A DNA stretch of 35,632 nucleotides from a bacterium (GTDB lineage Bacteria; Gemmatimonadota; Gemmatimonadetes; Gemmatimonadales; JACORV01), in NCBI GenBank assembly GCA_021787855.1, contig JAJYLI010000005.1, positions 1-35,632 on the forward strand. The letters run 5' to 3'. The translations under genes and the position numbers were made by a program. The notes under the pieces are model-generated. The model worked only from the letters and a program-made list of their open reading frames with translations. It had not been told where the DNA came from and made no database searches. Positions 7,252-15,601 of this stretch are shown piece after piece (position 1 is the stretch's first letter; every line of letters starts with the position of its first letter).

Positions 7252-9759
7252 CTATCGAGTCACGGATCGGGACGCGAGCGCGATGGCCGCCACCAGCACC
7301 AACCTGGGCGTCCCGTCGAGGGCCGGGCCTCGGGGCGGCAGCGCGGGCGCGATCTGTTCCTGGACTTGGGTGGCCAGCGCGCGGCCGCTCGCTCCGCTCT
7401 GGAGCAGGCGCCCCAGGCGCCGCTCCAGCCCGGCCGGCAGGTCGTGGCGCAGGGCCTCGAGGGCCGCGGCGATGGCGGCCACGGCGGCGGCGTCCCGTGC
7501 CCGGCCTGCCCGGAGGGCCGCCAGGCTCAAACGGGTGAGCGCGGTGCGCCGGTTGGGGCCCGGCGCGTTGCCGCCGCGCCGGGCCGCCGAGAGCGCGAGC
7601 AGGCGGGCGCGGGCGAGCGGCAGCACGGAGGCCAGCGCCGCGGAGAAGTCGGGGGGCGCGCAGGGCAGCGGCGTCGCCCGGAGCGCGCGGGCGGCCAGGG
7701 TGCCCAAAGCCACGGGGTCGGCGCGGATGTCGCCGCCCCCGCTCATGACGTACGCCAGCGGGATGCGCGCGCCGGTCGGCCATTCGAGCGCCAGCAGCAG
7801 TCCGACGGCGGGGGCGCCGTCCTCGGCCAGGCCCGCGGCCACCACCGGCCGGCGGGCCGGGGTCGCGGGCGGCGGTCCGGCGATGGTGCGCCAGCGCTCG
7901 CCGGCCTCGAACGGCTCGATCCGTCGCCAGCTCTCGGTCTCGAGGGCGGCGGGCGTAGGGAGACCCGCGGCGGTCCACCACAGCGCGGCCAGCGGATCCG
8001 GTTCGGCGCCCGGCCCGCCGGAGTTGCGGGCGAGCTTGGCGCGCAGGGTCTCGAGGACGCCGGTGAGCTCCCGCAGCCCGCCGGCGGGCACGAGATGGGC
8101 CACGACCACGTCCCGGCTCAACGCGCCCAGCCGGTCCACGCGGCCGATGCGCTGCATCACCCGCACGGGGTTCCAGGGCAGGTCGTAGTTCACCACGGCC
8201 GAGGCGTCCTGGAGGTTCATGCCCTCGCTGGCCACGTCGGTGGCGATCAGCACTCGCGCCTCCAGGAGCGGATCGGACCGGGCGGCGCGGGAGACGGGGG
8301 CGAACGCGTCGAGCGCGCGGCGCCGGCTCAGGCGTTCCGGCCCGGCCCACGCGTCCCTGCCGGTGACGGCCAGCACGCGGAAGCGCCGGCGCAGCGATCG
8401 CGCCAGATCCAGCGCGGTGTCGCGGTACTCGGTGAAGACGATGGTACGGCGACCGGCCAGCTCGCCGGCCAGCAGCGCCTCGAGGGCCGCGCGCTTGGGG
8501 TCGTCGCCCTCGGTCGGCGCCGCGGCGATCCGCAGGGCGTCGTCGAGGGCCGCGCGGCGCGCGGTGAGGTCCTCGGGCACGGCGGCGCCGGCCTCCCCCA
8601 GCAGCAGCTCCAGCAGGGAGAGCTGTGTCTCGTCGCCGTCGTGTCGCGGAAACAGCGCGGTGAAGTCGCGGCGGGTGAGCCGGCGGCCGGAGGCCGCGGC
8701 GTCGCTCCAGGCGAGCAGGAATTCGTGATGGCGCCGCAGGCTGCGCACCAGCGCCGCGCGGCTGGACTCGAGCCGCCGGAGCAGGGCCAGGTGGAACAGC
8801 GCCGCGCCGCCGGCCAGGTCGGGTGCGCTGGCGGCCAGTTGCCCGAGCGCCCGGAGCAGCGGATCGAGGCGGCCGGCGTACACCCGGAGCAGATCGTAAG
8901 CGACCGGGGCGGCGAGCCGGCGATGCGGGAACGCGGTGTCGAGGTCGGGGAACCGCTCGCGCACCAGCCGCCGGCTGCGGCACACGGAGATGGCGGAGAG
9001 GGCGAGCCCCGCGCCGGCCGGGCCACCGGCTCCGTGGAGGGCCTCGCGAAGGTCGGCCACGCCCAGCTCGCGGAACCGGTCGCGGCCGCAGAACAGCTGC
9101 AGCAGGGCGGCCAGGTCCGCGGGCGAGTTGTTGAACGGCGTGGCCGTCAGCAACACGACCCGGCGGCCGGCGGCGAGATCGGCGAGGGCGGCGTAGCGCC
9201 GCGTCGCCGCGTTGCGGAACGCGTGCGCCTCGTCCACCAGCAACAGGGAAATGCCGGGTGGCAGGGCGGGCGTGGATCGCGCGAGGCGGGTGTGCGTGTA
9301 CAGCGGCAGGCGCAGGCCCACCGCCCGGCACTCCCGCTGCCACTCGAGCTTGAGCGCCGCCGGCACGATCGCGGCGGCGCCGCCGCCCCCGGCCCGTTCC
9401 AGCAGGGCCAGGGCCAGCGCCACGAGCGTCTTGCCCACCCCGACGCCGTCGGCGAGCAGCACCCCGCCGAAGCGGTGCAGGATGGCACGGCAGCGCCGCG
9501 CCGCGTCGGCCTGGTGGGGCAGCAGCCAGGCCGGCAGCGCTTCGCCCGGGTCCGCGAGCTCCAGCGGCTCCAGGAGCCCGTGCAGCGTCGCGCGGGCGGC
9601 CACGGCCGGCGGCGTGGCGTCCGCGAGCGTCAGCGCCGGGAAGAGCGGATCAGCGATCCCGGCCAGCGTCTCGGCGCAGAGTGTCGCCCAGGTAGCGCAG
9701 CTCGGCGGCGGCTTCCGGGGCGAGACCGAGCGCGCGAGCGGCGCACGCATCGAGATCAT
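7252..9759 (-). CDS. SNF2/RapA-type superfamily 2 helicase, partner of the adjacent DNA methyltransferase
   Basis: This is an ATP-dependent DNA translocase of up to 835 aa. The first RecA-like domain shows Walker A LADGVGVGKT (about 100-110), the DEAH box LLLVDEAHAFRN and motif III LLTATPFNN. The second shows IVFTEYRDTA, LIATDVASEGMNLQDA and QRIGRVDRLG, a combination typical of RapA/DrmD-like SNF2 proteins. The C-terminal ~250 residues are Ala/Arg-rich with no nuclease motif I can find. The ATG at 9759 overlaps the methyltransferase gene by 110 bp; a GTG at 9603 is the alternative and would remove the overlap while keeping all motifs. Coupling to the methyltransferase suggests one restriction- or defence-like complex. 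The function is inferred from family and context. Confidence 0.85.
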   Translation of the reverse strand: MISMRAPLARSVSPRKPPPSCATWATLCAETLAGIADPLFPALTLADATPPAVAARATLHGLLEPLELADPGEALPAWLLPHQADAARRCRAILHRFGGVLLADGVGVGKTLVALALALLERAGGGGAAAIVPAALKLEWQRECRAVGLRLPLYTHTRLARSTPALPPGISLLLVDEAHAFRNAATRRYAALADLAAGRRVVLLTATPFNNSPADLAALLQLFCGRDRFRELGVADLREALHGAGGPAGAGLALSAISVCRSRRLVRERFPDLDTAFPHRRLAAPVAYDLLRVYAGRLDPLLRALGQLAASAPDLAGGAALFHLALLRRLESSRAALVRSLRRHHEFLLAWSDAAASGRRLTRRDFTALFPRHDGDETQLSLLELLLGEAGAAVPEDLTARRAALDDALRIAAAPTEGDDPKRAALEALLAGELAGRRTIVFTEYRDTALDLARSLRRRFRVLAVTGRDAWAGPERLSRRRALDAFAPVSRAARSDPLLEARVLIATDVASEGMNLQDASAVVNYDLPWNPVRVMQRIGRVDRLGALSRDVVVAHLVPAGGLRELTGVLETLRAKLARNSGGPGAEPDPLAALWWTAAGLPTPAALETESWRRIEPFEAGERWRTIAGPPPATPARRPVVAAGLAEDGAPAVGLLLALEWPTGARIPLAYVMSGGGDIRADPVALGTLAARALRATPLPCAPPDFSAALASVLPLARARLLALSAARRGGNAPGPNRRTALTRLSLAALRAGRARDAAAVAAIAAALEALRHDLPAGLERRLGRLLQSGASGRALATQVQEQIAPALPPRGPALDGTPRLVLVAAIALASRSVTR

Positions 9760-12733
9760 CGGGATCCCACTGGCCCCCGTTGCTCGCCTCGGCGGCGATG
9801 GCCGCGAGGGAACGGACGGCGGGCGTGGCGCGGTGCTCGGGCAGAGGCAGCGCCGCGATGGTGGAGGCGCCGAAGCGGAACGCGCCGCCGCTGGCGCGCT
9901 CGGCCAGCGCGGCGGCGAGGTTCCGGGCGGGGGCGCTGTTGAGCAGGGCCGCGAGCCAGCAGGCGGTGAACTCGTCCGGGACCGCCACGCCGTAGCAGGT
10001 GTTGAGGGGGACGGGCGCCTGCGGGCCGTCGCGGATCAAGACGGCCGCCTCGAGCCGCGGGGCGATGTCGCGCCACACCACCAGGTGGCGGCTCTTCAGG
10101 AGCTCGGTCCTGAACAGCGCCCACGGCGGCAGGCCCCGGGCGTCGGCGCGGCGCGCCAAGAGCGCCGCGTGGGGCCGCAGGTACGCCGTGACGTCGGCCG
10201 GGGGCCGTGCCAGGGGAGCGCCGTCCTCGGCCACCGCCGCCAGCAGCCACGCGCCGGGCCTGAGCGCGAACGGACCGACATCGCGGCCGAGCACGGCCGG
10301 GCGGCGGCACGAGGCCGGCAGTTCACCTCCCGCCGGCCCGTCGCGCAGGAAGATCGCGTTCGCGCCGGTCTTGACGCCCAGCGTGGGCCGGAAGGCCGTG
10401 CCGAGCCTGGGCCCGGCCCGCAGCACCCGGCGGACGACCCGCACCACGTCTCCGGGCAGGGCCAGCCACGGGGCCCGGGACGGGACCTCGTCCAGCCCGA
10501 GGTCGCGCTGGGCCGCCACGCCGACGACGTGCCGGCCCGAGGCGCCGGCGAGGCTCACCTGCGCGCTCGCGCCGGAGTCCGGCGCGCCCTTCACCAGCAC
10601 CAGGATCAGGGGAAAGACCGTGGCGCCGAAGCCGGTGGCGGCGTCGTGGGCGTGGTCCGCCAGCGCGGTCACGGTCGCGGTACGGCGCAGCAGGGCGCGC
10701 AGGGGACCGGCGTAGCCCGCCCGCAGCAGCTTGCTCGGGACCAGGAAGCCCACGACCCCGCCCGGCCTGGTGAGCTCCAGCGCGCGCTCGACGAACGCCA
10801 CCGCGAGATCGGGCAGGTGGGCGAAGCCGCGCCGCTCCGCCGCCGCGGCGAAGGCGCCGTAGCGGCGCGCCAGGGCGATCCGCGTCGTCAGCGGCAGGCG
10901 CTCGCCGCGCACCCAGGGGGGGTTGCCGAGGACCACGTCGAATCCGCCGTCCGCCAGGACGGGCGCGAAGTGCACCTCGTAGGCGAAGAACGGCAGGGCC
11001 TCCTCCGTGGTGATGCGGCGGCGGGCGGCGACCAGCTCCCGCCGCTCCCGGCGCCAGGCGGCCACGCGGCGCGCGGCGCCGGGCGTGCGGCGCGCTCGCG
11101 CGCCGAACAGGTCGCGGCCGGAGGTGGCCGCGGCGTCGGCCAGGCGCGCGGTGAGCGCGGCGATGCCCGCGTCCGCCACCGCCAGGGCGAGCGTGCGCTC
11201 GTCGGCGCGGATCGCGCGGGCGAGCGCGGTCTTGTCGCGCCCGGTGGCGGTGAAGTAGGCGGCGCGGTGCTCAGCCACGGCGCCCAGGGCGGCGACGGCC
11301 GGGCGGGGCAGCTCGTGAGCCGCCTCCAGGGGCGAGAGCAGGCTGTCCCCCTGGCGGAGGTTCTGGTCGAGATTGGGCAGCGGCGCCACTTCGTCGAGGC
11401 GCGCGTCGTCGTCCACCAGCAGCGCCAGCCACAGCCGCAGCTCGGCCAGCCGCACCGCCATGGGGTCCAGATCCACGCCGAACAGGTTGTCGCGCACGAT
11501 GGCGCGCCGGCGCCCGGCCGGGCGCTCCCCCGGCGCGAGCGGGCCGCGCGCCACCTCCAGCCGGGTGAGGGCTTCCAGCAGGAAAGCGCCGGAGCCCACG
11601 GCCGGGTCGAGCACGCGGATCCGGGCGACCTGGGCCGGAGCGCGGTCCCGCAGCGCCGCGCCCAGCGCCCGGTCCACCACTTCGGCCAGCAGCGCGCGGG
11701 GCGTGAAGTAGGTGCCCTGGCGGCGCCGGCGGTCCCGCGCCATCAGCCCCTCGAACACCCGCCCCAGCATCTCGGGGTCCACGGCGTCGGCGTTGGCGCG
11801 CTCGCGCACGGTGAAGTGGAACCGCTCGAACAGCTCGTCGAACAGGGCCCGCCACGTCTCGTCGGGCAGGATCGCCCGCGGGAACCGGCGCTCGATGCCG
11901 TGGCGCTCGAACAGCCCGCCGTTCAGGAAGGGCAGGTCCCCGAGGGCGCGCGCGGCCGGGCCCCGCCGCTCCGGCGGCGCGTTCAGCGCGCCGAAGCACA
12001 GCGGCTCGAACACGCCGCGGTGGAAGGGGTGGCCGCGACGGAGCGCCGTGTCGAGCAGCGACGGCAGGAAGTCGCTGCGGCCGGCGAGCCACCCCCGGCT
12101 CTGGACGAAGTACAGGAACAGCACCCGCGTCAGCAGCACCAGCGCGAGATCGCGCCGCTCCGCCGCGCTCGCGCCCGCCATCCCGGCCAGCGCCTCGGCG
12201 GCCACGCCGTGGAAACGGGAGAACTCCTGGAAGAAGCGGCGGGTGAGCCCTTCCTCCTCCAGCACCCCGGCCGCGCGCAGCGCCAGCGCCAGCGGCGAAT
12301 CGCCCGCCGCCGGCGCGAGCCCCGCCAGGATCTCGGCCGTCACCGGGCTGGGCGGCCGCAGGGCGACGCGCAGCTGGCGCGCCGCCAGCCCGCCGTCGCG
12401 CGGGACGGCCGCCGCCAGGGCGAGCGTCGTCGCCGCGGAATCCAGCACCACCAGCAGGCCGTGCTCACCCGGGGTGGCCCGCGCCAGTCGCGCCGCCGCC
12501 GCCGCCACTTCACCCGGCGTGGGCGATTCCGCCAGCAGGCCGTACAGGCTGTAGGCGCCGTGCCGGCCCACGATGGCGGCGCGCCGCACCCCGAGCCCGC
12601 CGTCGAGTCCGAGCCGGGCGCGCGCCGCCGCGTTGAGCTCGTCCCCGCCGGGGGCGTAGCCCAGCGCGGCGGCCAGCTCGAGCAGATCGTCGAGGGAACG
12701 AAGGCCCGCGAGCAGTTGTGCGGTGACGGCCAT
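9650..12733 (-). CDS. Large Eco57I/PglX-like N6-adenine DNA methyltransferase
   Basis: This is a ~1,027-aa class I SAM-dependent methyltransferase of the Eco57I/BREX-PglX type. The core has GTYFTPRALL, SAM motif I VLDPAVGSGAFLLEAL, LFGVDLDPMAVRLAELR and catalytic motif IV VVLGNPPWVRGE. The C-terminal third (KTGANAIFLRD, LVVWRDIAPR, GVAVPDEFTACWLAALLNS) looks like a target-recognition region. The ~330-residue N-terminus, including FLYFVQSRGWL and LPFLNGGLFE, matches the helical part seen in such enzymes. I find no PD-(D/E)xK or PLD nuclease motif. ATG 12733 is chosen because GGGAG precedes it; the track start at 12778 falls inside a terminator hairpin. It modifies DNA in a sequence-specific way and probably acts with the downstream SNF2 helicase. 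Confidence 0.87.
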   Translation of the reverse strand: MAVTAQLLAGLRSLDDLLELAAALGYAPGGDELNAAARARLGLDGGLGVRRAAIVGRHGAYSLYGLLAESPTPGEVAAAAARLARATPGEHGLLVVLDSAATTLALAAAVPRDGGLAARQLRVALRPPSPVTAEILAGLAPAAGDSPLALALRAAGVLEEEGLTRRFFQEFSRFHGVAAEALAGMAGASAAERRDLALVLLTRVLFLYFVQSRGWLAGRSDFLPSLLDTALRRGHPFHRGVFEPLCFGALNAPPERRGPAARALGDLPFLNGGLFERHGIERRFPRAILPDETWRALFDELFERFHFTVRERANADAVDPEMLGRVFEGLMARDRRRRQGTYFTPRALLAEVVDRALGAALRDRAPAQVARIRVLDPAVGSGAFLLEALTRLEVARGPLAPGERPAGRRRAIVRDNLFGVDLDPMAVRLAELRLWLALLVDDDARLDEVAPLPNLDQNLRQGDSLLSPLEAAHELPRPAVAALGAVAEHRAAYFTATGRDKTALARAIRADERTLALAVADAGIAALTARLADAAATSGRDLFGARARRTPGAARRVAAWRRERRELVAARRRITTEEALPFFAYEVHFAPVLADGGFDVVLGNPPWVRGERLPLTTRIALARRYGAFAAAAERRGFAHLPDLAVAFVERALELTRPGGVVGFLVPSKLLRAGYAGPLRALLRRTATVTALADHAHDAATGFGATVFPLILVLVKGAPDSGASAQVSLAGASGRHVVGVAAQRDLGLDEVPSRAPWLALPGDVVRVVRRVLRAGPRLGTAFRPTLGVKTGANAIFLRDGPAGGELPASCRRPAVLGRDVGPFALRPGAWLLAAVAEDGAPLARPPADVTAYLRPHAALLARRADARGLPPWALFRTELLKSRHLVVWRDIAPRLEAAVLIRDGPQAPVPLNTCYGVAVPDEFTACWLAALLNSAPARNLAAALAERASGGAFRFGASTIAALPLPEHRATPAVRSLAAIAAEASNGGQWDPDDLDACAARALGLAPEAAAELRYLGDTLRRDAGRDR

Positions 12734-12775
12734 CCGGCGCGCTCCCGGCGGAGTCCGCGCCCACGATGGCAAGAC

Positions 12776-12803
12776 CAACGGCCGGTGAGGTCACCGGCCG
12801 TTG
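12776..12803 (-). terminator. Inverted repeat / terminator after the MFS gene
   Basis: A perfect inverted repeat with 13-bp arms (CAACGGCCGGTGA) and a 2-nt centre lies 63 bp after the MFS stop and before the methyltransferase start. On the minus strand it is followed by GTCTTG, a poor U-tract, so termination may be partial. It separates the transporter from the modification module. Confidence 0.6.
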
Positions 12804-12865
12804 CGGCACGTGGCGAATCGTTGCGGGGGCCGGGCGGGCCCGGCGCGCTCCCGGCTAGGAACCCG

Positions 12866-14197
12866 TCACGCGGCCGCCGCGCCGCGCTCCAGCACGCCGG
12901 TCTCGCGCCGGTCGGCCCGGAGCAGCAGCAGCGCGAAGACGAACCCCAGCACGCCGAGCAGGGCGAACATGACCGCGCTCGCCTGCCAGCCCTCCGTGGC
13001 CACCCGGAGCTTGCCGTTGACCCAGGGGAACAGCGCCAGGCCGGCGTTCTGGATCATCGTCATCACGCCGAAGGCCGTGCCGGTGACGTTCTTCTCCACG
13101 ATCAGCGGCACCGACGGCCAGATGGCCGCGGGCACCAGCACGAACGACGCCCCGAGCAGGATCATCGGCAGGTACGGCGGCACCATCGTGAAACCGAGCA
13201 CCAGGTGCGACGGGATCATCAGCAGGGCTCCCAGCGCCATCAGCGACGCCCGCCGCCCGATCCGGTCCACCAGCCCGCCCGCGAACGGCGCGAAGACCAT
13301 CGAGGCCGCGATGATGATGGAGGTCGTCCCGCCGGCCGTCCCGAACGTGTGGCGCAGGAAGTACCACACCGACTGGAGCGCACCCGAGGCGTGGCCGCTC
13401 GCGACGGTGAGTGGCAGCCCCCACTTCTCGTGGAAGAAGTCCGTCGAGAGCGCCGTGAACGGGAAGATCGCGGAGTAGAACGTGGCGCACAGCACCACCG
13501 CGTACCAGTAGGACCGCCCGAACTTCCTGACGTCCGCGAGCGCGATCTTGTCTCCGGCGCCCGCCTCGGCGAGCCCGAGCGCGGCCTCCCCGTGCCGGTC
13601 CATGCCGAAGTACACCAGGTTGCAGAGCAGGCTGAACAGACACAGGCCGGCCGCCACCCACAGCGCCTCGCCCACGCCGAACCGGCCCGCCACCGACGAG
13701 ATCCCGTTGAAGCTGAACAGGGTCCCCAGCCGCATGATCGTGAGGGTGACGCCGAAGGACAGCGCCAGCTCCCTGCCGCGGAACCACCGCGCCAGAATCG
13801 CGCTCTGCGCCACGATCAGCGACTCCGAGCCCGCGCCGAAGATGAACCGCCCGACGGCGGCCACCCCCACCGTGGGCGCGAGCGCCACGACGCACGCCCC
13901 CACGACCACCAACCCCGAGAGGATCAGACTCGCCAGCCGGGTCCCGATCCGGTCAATCATCAGCCCGGCCGGGACCACGAACAGGATCGGCGCGACGCTG
14001 TACCAGGTGTACAGGCTGCCGACCCCGCTCTGATCGGTGTGCCACGCCTTCATCAGCAGCGGCGCCAGCGCCCCGATGCTGTCGTAGGCGAAATAGCTGC
14101 CGAAGGGCAGCAGCCCCACGAACAGCAGCACCGTGTACCGGTACGCCCCGCGTGATGGATGGAACCAGCCCGCTTCGGCCGCGAACTCCTGGCTCAT
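12866..14197 (-). CDS. MFS transporter, MFSD1-like
   Basis: This is a 443-aa inner-membrane protein with about 12 predicted helices. The N-terminal half carries AYDSIGALAPLL, SLYTWYSVAPILFVVPAGLMIDRIG (helix 2-3 signature), GRFIFGAGSESLIVAQ and RWFRGRELALSFG. In my reading these closely resemble the MFSD1 branch of the superfamily, whose animal member carries dipeptides across the lysosomal membrane. A second DRIGRRASLMALGA in the C-terminal half is the usual 2-3 loop repeat. Peptide transport is therefore a reasonable but untested guess. A GGGGGG run precedes the ATG. It is followed by an inverted-repeat terminator, and appears to be a single-gene unit. Confidence 0.9.
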   Translation of the reverse strand: MSQEFAAEAGWFHPSRGAYRYTVLLFVGLLPFGSYFAYDSIGALAPLLMKAWHTDQSGVGSLYTWYSVAPILFVVPAGLMIDRIGTRLASLILSGLVVVGACVVALAPTVGVAAVGRFIFGAGSESLIVAQSAILARWFRGRELALSFGVTLTIMRLGTLFSFNGISSVAGRFGVGEALWVAAGLCLFSLLCNLVYFGMDRHGEAALGLAEAGAGDKIALADVRKFGRSYWYAVVLCATFYSAIFPFTALSTDFFHEKWGLPLTVASGHASGALQSVWYFLRHTFGTAGGTTSIIIAASMVFAPFAGGLVDRIGRRASLMALGALLMIPSHLVLGFTMVPPYLPMILLGASFVLVPAAIWPSVPLIVEKNVTGTAFGVMTMIQNAGLALFPWVNGKLRVATEGWQASAVMFALLGVLGFVFALLLLRADRRETGVLERGAAAA

Positions 14198-14303
14198 GCG
14201 CCCCCCGGACCCGTCCGACAGCGAGACAACATCATGCCGCCACCATACGATCAGAAGCCTTGACCCGCCTGGTCTCTCGCTTCATCCCGTCATCGCCTCC
14301 CCG

Positions 14304-14726
14304 TCACTTCTCGCCCATCACTTTGATCACCACCCGCTTCCTTCGCCGCCCATCCCACTCGCCATAGAAGATCCGCTGCCAGGGCCCCAGGTCCAGCGCG
14401 CCCCTGGTCACGGGCACGATGACCTCGTGGCCCACCGTGAGGCTCCGCAGGTGCGCGGCGGCGTTGTCCTCGCCGGTGTCGTTGTGGCGGTAGCGCTCGG
14501 GTTCCCACGGCGCGACCGTGTGCTCGAGCCAGTGGAGGATGTCCTGCCACAGCCCGGACTCGTGGTCGTTGACGAACACGGAGGCGCTGATGTGCATGGC
14601 GGAAACCAGCGCGAAGCCTTCGGCGACCCCGCTCTTCCCGACCTCTTCGGCGACCTGGTCCGTGATGTCAATGATCTCCTGGCGCTGCTTGGTGTTGAAC
14701 CACAGGTAGTGGGTGTGCGTGGTCAT
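14304..14726 (-). CDS. YjbQ / UPF0047 family protein
   Basis: This is a 140-aa cytosolic protein, the normal length for the family. It has the C-terminal signature VTRGALDLGPWQRIFYGEWDG and the conserved SAMHISASVFVNDHESGLWQDI and HNDTGEDNAAAHLRSLTVGHEV, with His/Asp/Glu residues clustered in the trimer active site. Some members show weak thiamine-phosphate synthase activity, but the cellular role is not settled. The start was moved to ATG 14726 because homologous sequence begins at TTHTHYLWFNT; the 22 residues upstream in the track are Arg/Pro-rich and overlap the divergent promoter region. It diverges from the SDR gene with 86 bp between starts. Confidence 0.93.
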   Translation of the reverse strand: MTTHTHYLWFNTKQRQEIIDITDQVAEEVGKSGVAEGFALVSAMHISASVFVNDHESGLWQDILHWLEHTVAPWEPERYRHNDTGEDNAAAHLRSLTVGHEVIVPVTRGALDLGPWQRIFYGEWDGRRRKRVVIKVMGEK

Positions 14727-14812
14727 GGCCGTCACCGCCGCGGGAGGTGGAGGATTGCTCCGGAGCCGCCTCGAATGCGAGATTCTTCGCACCCCAACCG
14801 GGAGCCATCACG

Positions 14813-15601
14813 GTGTCGAATGCACGGGGCGCCTCGCCGCGCTGGGCGCTGGTGCTGGGCGTCTCCAGCGGCTTCGGGGCCGAGTGCGGGCTGGCGCTGG
14901 CCCGCGCCGGCTACGAGATCTGCGGGGTCCACCTGGACCGCAAGGCGTCGCTGCCGCAGGTCGAGCAGGTGAAGAGCGCGATCGAGAAGCTGGGGCGCCG
15001 GGCGCTGTTCTTCAACGTCAACGCGGCCGACCCCGAGCGGCGCGCCGAGGTGCTGAGCCGCCTGGAGGCCGAGCACGCGACGGTCGGCGTCCTGCTGCAC
15101 TCCCTGGCCTTCGGGGCCCTGAAGCCGTTCGTGGGCGAGGACGCCATCAACGAGCAGCAGATGGACATGACGCTGACGGTGATGGCGCACAGCCTGGTGT
15201 ACTGGACCCAGGACGCGTTCCGGCGCGGCCTGCTGGCGCGGGGCGCGCGGGTGTTCTCGATGACGTCGTCGGGCTCGACGCGGGCCATCGCCGCCTACGG
15301 CGCGGTCTCGGCGGCCAAGGCGGCGCTGGAGTCGCACACCCGCCAGCTCGCCTACGAGCTGGCGGCGCACGGCATCGCGGTGAACGCGCTCCGGGCCGGC
15401 GTGACGGACACGCCCGCCGCCCGGAAGATCCCGGGGAGCGACAAGCTGTTCGAGGGGGCGGCGAGGAAGAACCCCAGCCGGCGGCTCACCCTGCCGGCGG
15501 ACGTGGCGGGTGCGCTGGTGGCGCTGTGCGACCCGGAGGCCGGGTGGCTCACCGGCAACGTCATCAATGTGGACGGGGGGGAGGAGATCTCAGCCGGCTG
15601 A
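14813..15601 (+). CDS. Enoyl-ACP-reductase-like short-chain dehydrogenase
   Basis: This is a 262-aa Rossmann-fold SDR. The nucleotide-binding motif is LVLGVSSGFGAECGLALARAGY, and the active-site segment is AAYGAVSAAKAALES, where Tyr and Lys are six residues apart as in FabI/FabL enoyl reductases, not the Y-x3-K of ordinary SDRs. LLHSLAFGALKPF and NVINVDGGEEI also fit the enoyl-reductase branch. It probably reduces enoyl-ACP or enoyl-CoA in fatty-acid metabolism. The start is GTG 14813 with CGGGAG 8 nt upstream; the track's ATG 14747 adds 22 unlike residues. It converges with the next gene, and the two coding regions overlap by 12 bp at their stops. Confidence 0.85.
   Translation: MSNARGASPRWALVLGVSSGFGAECGLALARAGYEICGVHLDRKASLPQVEQVKSAIEKLGRRALFFNVNAADPERRAEVLSRLEAEHATVGVLLHSLAFGALKPFVGEDAINEQQMDMTLTVMAHSLVYWTQDAFRRGLLARGARVFSMTSSGSTRAIAAYGAVSAAKAALESHTRQLAYELAAHGIAVNALRAGVTDTPAARKIPGSDKLFEGAARKNPSRRLTLPADVAGALVALCDPEAGWLTGNVINVDGGEEISAG

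Noticed and set aside
6451-9942. A 1,163-aa plus-strand ORF
   Set aside because: It is antisense to the phosphatase and helicase genes, with shadow-type composition.
7252-12733. Calling the methyltransferase/helicase pair DISARM or BREX
   Set aside because: The other core genes of those systems are not present in the flanking sequence, which holds unrelated housekeeping genes.
9212-14155. A 1,647-aa plus-strand ORF
   Set aside because: It lies antisense to the helicase, methyltransferase and MFS genes, is low-complexity Arg/Gly/Gln/His-rich, and shows no family motif. It is a GC-driven shadow.
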